DNA from: Anaerolineae bacterium
GTDB taxonomy: Bacteria > Chloroflexota > Anaerolineae > Aggregatilineales > UBA2796
Length of the DNA stretch: 64,000 nucleotides
NCBI GenBank assembly: GCA_019637615.1
Contig: JAHBVJ010000018.1
Coordinates: 110,912 to 174,911, forward strand
Reading direction: 5' to 3'
Made by a program: the position numbers and the translations under genes. Positions 16,100-24,498 of the stretch are shown piece by piece; position 1 is the first letter of the stretch, and the number at the start of each line of letters is the position of its first letter. A model generated the notes under the pieces. It saw only the letters and a list, made by a program, of their open reading frames with translations. It was not told the DNA's origin and ran no database searches.

Positions 16100-16963
16100 T
16101 TACCTCAGCGTTGGTGACTGGTCTTGTACATTCTTGCGGTATTGTCCGGGCGTCACGCCGAGGATGCGTTTGAAATGGCGGTTGAGATGGCTTTGATCAA
16201 CGAACCCTGTGCGCAGCGCGGCATCAGCAATCGGCAGACCGAGGCGCAGCATATCCCGCGCACGGTAAACGCGCAGTTGGGTGAGGTAAAGATGCGGCGG
16301 CAAGCCTAATTGAGCACGAAATACGGTGCTGAAGTGATATGGGCTGAGGTTGGCAACGCTGGCGAGATGTTCCAACGAGATGTCTTCGCTGAAGTGTGCA
16401 TGAAGATAATCGCGGGCTTGGACAACAGCGATGTGCGCTTCGGAAGGCAACAACACGGGCGGGCGGTAATCAGCATGGCGGCTGATCAAGCTGGCGAGTG
16501 CGCCGAGCAGAAGGGATTCGCGTTCTAGTGCCGAGGACGACAACTCGATACTGATATGTGCCTGTCGTAACCGCTGCCACACTTCTGGATCATCGATTAG
16601 GGTCTTACTAAAAAACGGAATCCTTTGCGGGCGTCCAGAGAGTTCCGTCGCCACCCGCGCCAATAACGAGGCATTTGGATAGAAAACGCGATATGACCAC
16701 CCGTTGGGGGTGACGGCTTCGCCAGTATGTACTTCGCCCGGGTTGATCACCGCTACCGTGCCATGTGGGGCAACGTGATAGTCATGACGGTACGCAAAGC
16801 CTTCACTGCCTTCCTCGATCATCGCAATCGCGAAGCCTTCGTGCGTGTGCCGCGTGAAGGTGTGCGTGATGTAGGTGGCATGAAGCAGGTCGAAGCGCTC
16901 GTTCAGATCGACGCTCTGCCACAGTTTGGCGTGTTCGGTACCAGATCGGGCGGAAAAATTCAT
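16100..16963 (-). CDS. AraC-family transcriptional regulator of the azl operon
   Basis: 287 residues. The N-terminal cupin ligand-binding domain (about 1-160) contains HTHEGFAIAMIEEG and HGTVAVINPGEVHTGEA. The C-terminal double HTH (about 185-282) contains ISLEHLASVANLSPYHFSTVF and IADAALRTGFVDQSHLNRHFKRILGVTPGQYR. AraC regulators are often found directly upstream of azlC-azlD, so control of this exporter is likely. The effector is probably an amino acid or analogue. Gene order and the 30-bp gap point to one transcript. Confidence 0.93.
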   Translation of the reverse strand: MNFSARSGTEHAKLWQSVDLNERFDLLHATYITHTFTRHTHEGFAIAMIEEGSEGFAYRHDYHVAPHGTVAVINPGEVHTGEAVTPNGWSYRVFYPNASLLARVATELSGRPQRIPFFSKTLIDDPEVWQRLRQAHISIELSSSALERESLLLGALASLISRHADYRPPVLLPSEAHIAVVQARDYLHAHFSEDISLEHLASVANLSPYHFSTVFRAQLGLPPHLYLTQLRVYRARDMLRLGLPIADAALRTGFVDQSHLNRHFKRILGVTPGQYRKNVQDQSPTLR

Positions 16964-17212
16964 TTTATCAGTTTACTATAATTAATGAGGTCTAGTGTAG
17001 TGCCATGTAGCACCAACGATGTCTCTTGTAAGCCGTCCAATTGTAAAAAAATAGTTATCACTGACATGGAAACCTATACAAATTTCACATCACTGAAATT
17101 AGTGTGAATCAACGTAAAATAATATAAAACTGTAATGAGCGGAAAATAGCTTGGGATTATAATCGCAATTAAATCAAGGCCAACGCTTTCCTAATAATCG
17201 ATTTGGTGTATT

Positions 17213-18697
17213 ATGCGAAAGATCTTCATTTCCTACAGACGCAGAGAAACCATCGACATCACCGGACGCATCAGCGATTGGCTTGGTACGCGTTTTGGTA
17301 TGGAAGCCGTCTTCCGTGATGTGACCTCGATCCCGTTTGGTGAGCCATTCCGCGATTATATTAAGAATGCTCTAAAAGAATGCTCAATGCTCTTGGTGAT
17401 CATGGGCAGCGAATGGCTAAACCTGCGTGGAGAGGCTGGACTGCGCCGTCTGGATGAGGATGATGATCCCGTCCGGCTGGAAATCGAAGTCGCGATTTCG
17501 CACGGCTTGCCGATCCTGCCGGTGTTGGTACAAGAAGCACGGATGCCCCGTACCAATCAATTGCCCTCTTCCATCTCGATGCTGGCTGGTATCAATGGCA
17601 TTCAGGTCGCGTCCGGTCGTGATTTTCCCAAGCACATGCAAGACCTCATCGAAGCCATCGAGTGTTTGCTCAAGCGCCCTCGCAAGGCATACCATGATGC
17701 CAACGAGCGCACTCCCGCCAAGCCTGCGTCCAAGACCTTTCCGGTGCGGATGTCTGAGCCACAGCCGACGACTGCCGTCAGCGAATCTCTTATCGACTCC
17801 GGCATTATGTTGATGGGGCAGCACGCAAAGACAGCCGCTGCTACCAACGTCCAAGACCCCGATACGCGCCCAGTCATGGGGCATAGTCTCGTCAAGAAAA
17901 CACCCATCTTGAACGGCGACACGGTCTTGGTGAACATGTCACGTTCGGTCAGCAAGATTTCACCGGATGCCCGCAACTTGCTCGACTCGTTCGAGTGGTG
18001 CGATATTCCGGCGGGCACCATCACGATGCAAACCGTCAGCCGCCAGCTCGGTTGGCAGACCAAAGCCTATCAGGTCGCCGCCTTCCGTGTTTCGAGCACC
18101 GTCATCACGGACGCGCAATATGCCGTGTTCACCGCCGCGCACAATGGCTATCGCGATATGCGCTGGTGGCAGTTCTCACCTTACGCTGTAGAATGGCGGC
18201 ATAAGAATCCTGTGGCGATGCAGCCCGCGTTCAAAGGCGACAATTTGCCGCGCGTGAACGTGACGTGGTACGAAGCGATGGCCTTCTGCTACTGGCTCTC
18301 CGCGCAAACGGGCATGACCATTCGCCTCCCTACTGAACAACAGTGGCAGCGGGCAGCACAGGCCAACGATCAGCGTGAATATCCGTGGGGCAACGTGTTC
18401 GATCCATCACGCGCCAACACACAGGAAAGCAAGTCCAAGCAGACTATGCCCGTCGATTATTTCCGTCAGGGGCGCAGCTACTTCGGTTTGTACGACATGG
18501 CGGGCAATGTCCAGCAGTGGTGCATCACGGAATATATGTCGGGCAACAGCAGCGTACTGAACACGGACGAGAATCGCGTTGTACGTGGCGGATCGTGGCG
18601 GCAGCGTGCGCAGCGTGTCACCCAGCGCGCCAAGCTGATGCCCGATGTGCGCAACGACGGCGTCGGCTTCCGCATCGCCATCATCACCCATCGCTAA
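17213..18697 (+). CDS. TIR domain - FGE/sulfatase-modifying-factor-like fusion protein
   Basis: 494 residues with no signal peptide, so cytoplasmic. The TIR domain (residues 1-150) begins RKIFISYRRRETIDITGRIS, includes VFRDVTSIPFGEPF and SMLLVIMGSEWL, and has an acidic DPVRLEIEVAI helix where the catalytic Glu of TIR NADases is expected. After a 100-residue linker comes an FGE-sulfatase (C-type-lectin-like) domain (about 260-494) with LPRVNVTWYEAMAFCYWLS, RLPTEQQWQRAA, YPWGN, GLYDMAGNVQQWC and RGGSWRQRAQRV...GFRIAI. The catalytic cysteine of true formylglycine generators (after RGGSW) is missing, so it is likely a ligand-binding module. A TIR effector with its own sensor suggests defence or signalling; this is inference. 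A strong terminator follows. Confidence 0.9.
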   Translation: MRKIFISYRRRETIDITGRISDWLGTRFGMEAVFRDVTSIPFGEPFRDYIKNALKECSMLLVIMGSEWLNLRGEAGLRRLDEDDDPVRLEIEVAISHGLPILPVLVQEARMPRTNQLPSSISMLAGINGIQVASGRDFPKHMQDLIEAIECLLKRPRKAYHDANERTPAKPASKTFPVRMSEPQPTTAVSESLIDSGIMLMGQHAKTAAATNVQDPDTRPVMGHSLVKKTPILNGDTVLVNMSRSVSKISPDARNLLDSFEWCDIPAGTITMQTVSRQLGWQTKAYQVAAFRVSSTVITDAQYAVFTAAHNGYRDMRWWQFSPYAVEWRHKNPVAMQPAFKGDNLPRVNVTWYEAMAFCYWLSAQTGMTIRLPTEQQWQRAAQANDQREYPWGNVFDPSRANTQESKSKQTMPVDYFRQGRSYFGLYDMAGNVQQWCITEYMSGNSSVLNTDENRVVRGGSWRQRAQRVTQRAKLMPDVRNDGVGFRIAIITHR

Positions 18698-18723
18698 ATC
18701 GGCAGGCTAACTATAGTCAAATG

Positions 18724-18752
18724 AACGGCGGGAACGTGTCCCGCCGTTTTTT
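18724..18752 (+). terminator. Strong intrinsic terminator of the TIR-FGE gene
   Basis: AACGGCGGGA (18724-18733) and TCCCGCCGTT (18739-18748) form a perfect 10-bp GC-rich stem with a 5-nt loop. It runs into TTTTTT. This is the clearest rho-independent terminator in the window. Confidence 0.92.
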
Positions 18753-20121
18753 ATTCCCCGCCTTGAAGATAGATCGGATTGGTGATGGCGCGGCAGTTGC
18801 CTGTCATGGTATCCACAAGTTGCGCACGGATATAGCGGCAGTCCAAATTGCTGAGATGATATTCAACGATTTGCTCGTCTTCGCGGATTGGAAAGCTCGC
18901 CGCGATGCCATCAGCAGTCCACAACTGCGCCTCACTCCGCGCCCCGCCGCGCACGATCAGCTTAACCGCTGGCAGTTCCGTACCAATCCACGTATCGCCC
19001 ATCATCGCCGTACCGAGGTGAAGTTCCAAACGCGGGCCGTCAGGCGCTTCGGTCACGAAGGCATGTCCCGCCCGCAGATGCTTGAGTAAATTGGCGGCGG
19101 AAGGCACTTCCGGACAGTAAATGTAATTCGTGGGATGCGCCAATTGGGCGTCGTGGGGCTGCTTGGAAAAATGGAAATCGCTGCCACCAACCGCGACGAG
19201 ATGTTTTCCCTGTTTGAGCCGCGCTTCCCAAAACGCCAAACAGCGCTCATTGAGCAGTTCCCACGGCCCGTTCCAGATTTCCACCGTCGCGTAGCCTTCC
19301 ACCTGCGGAAACGCCCAATCAGGGCCGTAGGGTCGCGGATGATTGCACGAGACGAGGTAGCCTTGCGCGGCAGCGGTATCGATGGCCTGCTGTAAATCGG
19401 CGGGCGACTGCACGCGGAAATCGATCCAATCGCCGTTGCCCCAGATATTCCAGTGTCCGTAGTAGGTTGTGACTTCGTAACCGGGGATCAACGTCAGCGC
19501 AGTTTCGGCGCGCGCTAGATTCACGAGTTGGGAGCGATTATTATGATCAGTGATCGCGAGGAAGTCTAAGCCGAGTGCCTCAGCAATTTGGATGACTTCG
19601 GCAGTGGTCGAATCGCCGTCGCTGTTAACGGTATGGCAGTGCAGTTCACCTTTGTACCAGTGATCCACGTTAGGAGGTCGGTTGGCGGTCGTACGCACAG
19701 GCAGCAGCGGCGGGCTGTCCGGCTGCGCGGTCGTAGCAGGTGTAAGTTGGACTTCGATTCTCACAGCGCAGCCTTGTGGTGCGACCTTATATGCACCCAG
19801 ACAGATCGCCCATGTGCCAGCCTGAAGCGGCCCCGGCATGTAGCCCGGTGTGGCGGAGTCATATGCCACGTAGAACTGCTTACGAGCGCTGCCGCTCCAG
19901 CCACGAAATCCCTGCGTCATGAACTGCCCACCGCGTGGATCGATGATGCCGATGTCTACGGTGTTGCCGCCCACCAGCGTGGGATCGGAACTAATGGAAT
20001 CGCCGTAACTGTACGACACGTCGATGCGCCCGATTTGCGGGGGAACCTCGAACGGCACGTTGATATAAGTGAAGGTCTGTTCCGGTTGGATGTGATAATC
20101 AAGCACGAGCGTTTGCGTCAT
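18751..20121 (-). CDS. CehA/McbA-like PHP-domain metallohydrolase
   Basis: 456 residues. The C-terminal two thirds hold a PHP phosphoesterase domain with metal-binding motifs GELHCHTVNSDG, AITDHNN, SCNHPRPYG and GGSDFH. This arrangement is called CehA/McbA-like in family annotations. The first 140 residues form a beta-rich extra domain, and the last 70 another. There is no signal peptide. The start overlaps the stop of the ATPase gene by 4 bp, so it is the last gene of the importer operon. A hydrolase for the imported compound, perhaps a phosphodiester or a carbohydrate ester, is plausible. Confidence 0.87.
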   Translation of the reverse strand: MTQTLVLDYHIQPEQTFTYINVPFEVPPQIGRIDVSYSYGDSISSDPTLVGGNTVDIGIIDPRGGQFMTQGFRGWSGSARKQFYVAYDSATPGYMPGPLQAGTWAICLGAYKVAPQGCAVRIEVQLTPATTAQPDSPPLLPVRTTANRPPNVDHWYKGELHCHTVNSDGDSTTAEVIQIAEALGLDFLAITDHNNRSQLVNLARAETALTLIPGYEVTTYYGHWNIWGNGDWIDFRVQSPADLQQAIDTAAAQGYLVSCNHPRPYGPDWAFPQVEGYATVEIWNGPWELLNERCLAFWEARLKQGKHLVAVGGSDFHFSKQPHDAQLAHPTNYIYCPEVPSAANLLKHLRAGHAFVTEAPDGPRLELHLGTAMMGDTWIGTELPAVKLIVRGGARSEAQLWTADGIAASFPIREDEQIVEYHLSNLDCRYIRAQLVDTMTGNCRAITNPIYLQGGE

Positions 20122-21197
20122 GAGATCAGTTGTCCATTTTCGTCATACAAGAAGCTATAGGCAGGATTCAGTTCCAGCCAAACTTGCTCCGGAAAGTGCG
20201 GGGGTTCATCCGTATACAGCCGCACAGTAACCAACTGCTTTTCCGTATGGAACACAGTCAAAATTTCACTGCCCAATTCTTGGATGATGTAGAGGCGGGC
20301 AGGCAGACAGCCATCTTTCGGTGTGGTATGTATGGTGACGTGTTCGGGGCGGATGCCAAGCGTCACTTTGCTTTTGCCGCCGAGTGAGGCTGACCCGCGC
20401 AGTCCGGCGAAGGGCAGCGCTGCGCCATCGCCCAATCTGAGCAGATTAGCAGATGCATCAACCTGACAGGCGAGCAGATTCATTGGTGGGTTGCCGATAA
20501 ACGAGGCCACGAAGGAATTTGCCGGTGTACGGTAGATTTCCATCGGCGTGCCGATTTGCATGACTTTGCCCTGATTCATCACCACGATCCGGTCAGACAG
20601 TGCCATCGCCTCGGCTTGATCGTGTGTCACATACAGTGAGGTCGCCCCGACTTCCTGTTGAAGATGTTTGAGGAAGATGCGCGCCTCGTTGCGCAATTGG
20701 GCGTCTAGATTGCTCAACGGCTCGTCGTATAAGGTGATTTTCGCCGGATGTACAACCGCCCGCGCCAAGGCGACGCGCTGCTGCTGACCGCCGGAAAGCT
20801 GACCGGGGCGACGTTCTAGTAAAGCCTCGATCTGCAAACGCACCGCCACTTCATGCACCCGCCGCTGTAATTCGGCGCGCTGGACGCCGCGCACTTTGAG
20901 CGGATAACCGACGTTGTCGAGAACATCCATATGCGGATACAGCGCGTAGTCCTGAAACACCATCGCGATGTCCCGCTCTCCGGGCGGCATCATGGTGACA
21001 TCTTTGTCCCCGATGACGACGTTGCCGCTATCGCACAGCTCCAGCCCTGCCACAATGCGCAGCGTGGTTGTCTTGCCACATCCTGACGGCCCCAGCAGCG
21101 AGATAAATTCTCCATCTTTGACGGTCAGATCGACCGACTGCACAGCGCGCACCGCCCCGAAATTCTTGGATACATTTTGCAAAGTCAGTGATGACAT
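20118..21197 (-). CDS. ABC transporter ATPase, MalK/UgpC class
   Basis: 359 residues. Walker A is GPSGCGKTT, the signature LSGGQQQRVALARAVV, Walker B ITLYDEPLSNLD, and the H-loop YVTHDQAEAMALSDRIVVM. The C-terminal TOBE/MalK domain (about 240-359) starts near FVASFIGNPPMN and includes LGIRPEHVTI. Such ATPases energise carbohydrate, glycerol-3-phosphate or polyol importers. It lies 1 bp from the preceding permease stop and overlaps the PHP hydrolase gene. Confidence 0.92.
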   Translation of the reverse strand: MSSLTLQNVSKNFGAVRAVQSVDLTVKDGEFISLLGPSGCGKTTTLRIVAGLELCDSGNVVIGDKDVTMMPPGERDIAMVFQDYALYPHMDVLDNVGYPLKVRGVQRAELQRRVHEVAVRLQIEALLERRPGQLSGGQQQRVALARAVVHPAKITLYDEPLSNLDAQLRNEARIFLKHLQQEVGATSLYVTHDQAEAMALSDRIVVMNQGKVMQIGTPMEIYRTPANSFVASFIGNPPMNLLACQVDASANLLRLGDGAALPFAGLRGSASLGGKSKVTLGIRPEHVTIHTTPKDGCLPARLYIIQELGSEILTVFHTEKQLVTVRLYTDEPPHFPEQVWLELNPAYSFLYDENGQLIS

Positions 21198-21198
21198 C

Positions 21199-22038
21199 TT
21201 ACTGCTTGATTCCTCCGTAGAAGCGGAACCCGTAACGCCAGTTGATCAGCAGGTAGAGCAATAGCACTGGCAGGGTATATAACACAGCGTAGGCCGCCAC
21301 AGCAGGCAGGTTTGGGTTGCCCTCTTGTCCGTAGAATTGATAGATGGTGATGGATGCGGGTTGGTATTGGGGATTCCGCAGCAAAATCAGCGGCAGGAGA
21401 AATGATCCCCACGCACCGACGAAAGCCAAAATCCCCGTCACCATGATACCGGGGCGCATGGTGGGCACCACGATGTCGCGGAACACCTGAAATGGGCGCG
21501 CTCCGCTGACCAAGGCAGCTTCTTCATATGAGCGGGGGATACCATCGACAAAATCGCGCAAGATGAAGATGGAGGTTGGCAGTGCGCCGCCCGCCATCGT
21601 CAGGATCACGCCCTGATACGTGTCATACATGCCAAGGTTATAGATCAGCACGAAGATCGGTACCATACTGGCGGTGCCCGTGACGACCGATGAAAACAGG
21701 ATCAACGCGTATGTAATCGCGTTGCGGGCGGGCAGATTCCCGCGCGAAAGGCCATACGCCGCCAGTGTAGAAAAAGTCGCCGCCAAGATCATCACGCTGC
21801 CACTGATTAACAAGCTGTTGGGGAACAATCCACGCATTGCCGCTTGATTGCTAGTCACCTTCTCGAAATTTGCCAGCGAGAATTGCTTGGGGATTTCGGC
21901 AGCTAGTGTGGGGGTCGGGTTAAAAGGCGCGAAAATATACCACAGCAGCGGTGTGACGAAGAACAGCGCGATCACCGTTGCCACGATAGACACTGCCCAG
22001 CGCGAGATACGCTGCTTCAGCGACATGCGACGGTTCAT
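21199..22038 (-). CDS. ABC transporter permease, MalG/UgpE class
   Basis: 279 residues with six transmembrane helices. The typical family C-terminal half has the EAA loop YEEAALVSGARPFQVFRDIVVPTMRPGI and IFILRDFVDGIP before it. It overlaps the upstream permease gene by 4 bp. The pair forms the heterodimeric channel of the second importer. Confidence 0.92.
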   Translation of the reverse strand: MNRRMSLKQRISRWAVSIVATVIALFFVTPLLWYIFAPFNPTPTLAAEIPKQFSLANFEKVTSNQAAMRGLFPNSLLISGSVMILAATFSTLAAYGLSRGNLPARNAITYALILFSSVVTGTASMVPIFVLIYNLGMYDTYQGVILTMAGGALPTSIFILRDFVDGIPRSYEEAALVSGARPFQVFRDIVVPTMRPGIMVTGILAFVGAWGSFLLPLILLRNPQYQPASITIYQFYGQEGNPNLPAVAAYAVLYTLPVLLLYLLINWRYGFRFYGGIKQ

Positions 22039-22946
22039 GGGGTGCGCCTCCTGCGGCTGATCGTCAGATAAATGCTGGCGAACACCAGATTGATCAACAT
22101 CACGACTACCGCAACCGCACTTCCCCGCCCAAACTCCAAATTCTTCAGGCCGATGCGGTAGGTATAGATCGAGACTAAGTCGGTGCGGAAGCCCGGCCCA
22201 CCGTTGGTCAATAGGAACGGCGTGAAGGTGTTAAATGTCCACATCGTGATCAGGATCAAATCGGTGGCGATGGTGGTGCGCAGCAGCGGGAACACAATAT
22301 CGCGCAGTTTTTGCCACAACGACGCCCCGATCACGTCGGCAGTTTCCAGATACGACGGCGGGATCGACCCCAACGCCGAGGTGAACAGCAACATCGAGAA
22401 CGCCGTGCCGCGCCACGTATTGAATGCGATGATGCTTAGTAAGGGGTAGCGTAGCAACCAGTCGGGTCTGCCGAGGCCAAGCGCACCGAGGATGTGATTC
22501 AGCGTACCATCAAACGGGTCGAGGAATGCGAACCACGCAAACGCGATCACCACATCGGGGATAATCCACGCGAGAATGGCAAGCATATAGATGATCTGCC
22601 GCAGCAACCCATTCTTGCCGTGGAAGATCAACGCGATCATCATGCCCAAGCCCGCTTGCCCGATCAATGCCGACCCGATCACGAACTGCGCCGTTAGTAA
22701 TAGGCTTGCACCAAACTCGCCACGATTCATCCAAGTGTCAGCGGTGAACAACGCGGTGTAATTCTTCAGTCCGATAAAATCGGGGTTGTTCGCGTGAACG
22801 CCCGTCAGCGCGTAATTGGTGAAACTCATCGAAATGATAGAGAAAAACGGATAGATCAAGAACAGTATGATGAGTACTGCTGACGGGCTGATAAAGGCTA
22901 GGCTTACGGGTCGCGACAGGATCGGACGACCCCTGCTCGTACTCAT
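22035..22946 (-). CDS. ABC transporter permease, MalF/UgpA class
   Basis: 303 residues with about six transmembrane helices. The first helix is LAFISPSAVLIILFLIYPF and the EAA loop is LETADVIGASLWQKLRDIVFPLL. FNTFTPFLLTNGGPGFRTDLVSIYTYRIGL is the conserved region near the last helices. It starts 71 bp after the binding-protein gene. That gap contains a perfect hairpin. Confidence 0.92.
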   Translation of the reverse strand: MSTSRGRPILSRPVSLAFISPSAVLIILFLIYPFFSIISMSFTNYALTGVHANNPDFIGLKNYTALFTADTWMNRGEFGASLLLTAQFVIGSALIGQAGLGMMIALIFHGKNGLLRQIIYMLAILAWIIPDVVIAFAWFAFLDPFDGTLNHILGALGLGRPDWLLRYPLLSIIAFNTWRGTAFSMLLFTSALGSIPPSYLETADVIGASLWQKLRDIVFPLLRTTIATDLILITMWTFNTFTPFLLTNGGPGFRTDLVSIYTYRIGLKNLEFGRGSAVAVVVMLINLVFASIYLTISRRRRTP

Positions 22947-22968
22947 GCGGCACTCCTACAATGACAGG

Positions 22969-22995
22969 TTGGGAGCGAGGGCGACTCGCTCCCAA
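22969..22995 (-). other. Intercistronic hairpin between binding protein and permease genes
   Basis: TTGGGAGCGAG (22969-22979) and CTCGCTCCCAA (22985-22995) are perfect 11-bp arms around a 5-nt loop, without a T-run. The position matches the hairpin at 2917-2951 in the other importer. It is expected to stabilise the binding-protein mRNA or reduce read-through into the permease genes. Confidence 0.7.
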
Positions 22996-23017
22996 CAACA
23001 CACTAGTGATTCAACCC

Positions 23018-24385
23018 TTAGTTCAAGGTGATGGCGTTATCTGCGCCGACAATCTCGGTGACAGCCTTGGCATAGGCATCCATGGCTTGCTGCGGGGTCA
23101 TTTCGCCGGAGACGACACGCTCTGTCATCAACTGGATTTGCTCGGAGACCTTGCTGTACGACGGAAGCTGCGGACGAATGGTCGTCAGTGGCAGCACTTC
23201 CGTGACCATCTTGCTCATGACGGGGTCACCAACGACTGGCACGTCAAGACGCGGACGGATGCGCGGTTCCAGTTTTTGAAGCTCGGTCAGTTCGTCCTTG
23301 CTGTACATGAAGGTCAGCAGTGCCCAAGCTTCTTTCGCGGCTTTGGTGTTGGGGTTAATGATGAAACCCGTGCCACCGGATACTGTGACGAAGTCTTGAC
23401 CACGGAAGCCCTTACCGGGTTCTTCAGCGGGCATCTTGGCGAAACCGACCTTGGTATCGCGGTCAGCCATCGCGAAATCGCCACCGTTCGGGATCAAGAT
23501 CGAGCGCCACAGGTAGTCGCCTTCGACCAGCATCCCGACTTTACCTTGGCTGAACGCTTGGAACGACAGATCACGACCGTTCTTCACTAACTGCCAACGG
23601 GTATCACCCAGACCATCGGTGTTGTAAATGGTGTTGTACAGGTTGAGAGTGTCAAGGATCGCAGGGCTGCTGACGATCCATTTTTTCTGGTCAAAGTCAT
23701 ACACGTGATGACCCGCGCCGAGCAGCGCCATCGTATAGCCTTGCAGCGTAGTCGCTTCGCCCATCGCGGTGCCTGCGTTCAGTTGGAACGGTGTGACATC
23801 GGGGCTGGTTTCCTTGATCTTACGAGCCGCATCCAGCAGTTCCGCCCAGCTCTTGGGTTGGAAGGTGTCGCGATCATAGCCAGCTTTTTCGATGATGTCC
23901 TTGTTGTACCAGATCACGCGGGCATCGGTGCCACGTGGGATACCATATGTCTTGCCATTGTACGCAAGGATGGTCTTGATGCTTTCGGGAATCTGTGCCC
24001 AGCCTTCCCAATCAGCGGTTTCCGGGCCAACCAGTTCATCCAGCGGCTTGATCAAGCCACCATCGACGAATTCGGGCAACCAGAAGCCGTCGAAGCTGAA
24101 CAGATCGGAGCCTTGCCCGGCCTTAAGGTCGAGCGCGATCTGCTGCTTGGCATCGGTGATATTGGAATTATCGAGCGGATTCACTACAACCGGCGTACCT
24201 GCATCAGCCATTTTCTTCTCGAAGGCTGGCTTGATCGTGTCGGTAATCCATTTGAGTTCATTACCACCCGCTGAAATGGTCAGGTTGACCGGATCAGCCG
24301 CCGAGACATGCGCATTCATGCCCAACATGGCAACGAACGCAAATACCACCACAAGGGTGAGGTAACGGGACGAACGCGTTAACAT
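23018..24385 (-). CDS. ABC transporter extracellular solute-binding protein, family 1
   Basis: About 455 residues. I choose the second of two adjacent ATGs (24385) because AAGGAGA ends about 6 bp upstream of it. The signal peptide runs over about 30 residues (RYLTLVVVFAFVAMLGM) with cleavage near HVSAADP. There is no lipobox cysteine. The mature protein has the family-1 pattern: VNLTISAGGNELKWITDTIKPAFEKK, GSDLFSFDGFWLPEFVDGG, YGIPRGTDARVIWYNKDIIEKAGY and AFSQGKVGMLVEGDYLW. It should bind a sugar, polyol or phosphodiester. Its gene follows the GntR-LacI regulator and precedes both permease genes. Confidence 0.92.
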   Translation of the reverse strand: MLTRSSRYLTLVVVFAFVAMLGMNAHVSAADPVNLTISAGGNELKWITDTIKPAFEKKMADAGTPVVVNPLDNSNITDAKQQIALDLKAGQGSDLFSFDGFWLPEFVDGGLIKPLDELVGPETADWEGWAQIPESIKTILAYNGKTYGIPRGTDARVIWYNKDIIEKAGYDRDTFQPKSWAELLDAARKIKETSPDVTPFQLNAGTAMGEATTLQGYTMALLGAGHHVYDFDQKKWIVSSPAILDTLNLYNTIYNTDGLGDTRWQLVKNGRDLSFQAFSQGKVGMLVEGDYLWRSILIPNGGDFAMADRDTKVGFAKMPAEEPGKGFRGQDFVTVSGGTGFIINPNTKAAKEAWALLTFMYSKDELTELQKLEPRIRPRLDVPVVGDPVMSKMVTEVLPLTTIRPQLPSYSKVSEQIQLMTERVVSGEMTPQQAMDAYAKAVTEIVGADNAITLN

Positions 24386-24498
24386 CATACTCTCCTTAAC
24401 TAACAAAATCTGCTGCGAACAAAGGCGCGGCGGTCTCCGGGCCTCTCAGCGACTGCCGCCAAACTGCTGTACAGCCTTCACCAAATAGACTTAAAAAA

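Noticed and set aside
18300..18697. FGE C-terminus as the variable region of a diversity-generating retroelement
   Set aside because: DGR targets often end in this fold, but there is no reverse transcriptase gene and no adenine-rich template repeat in the window.
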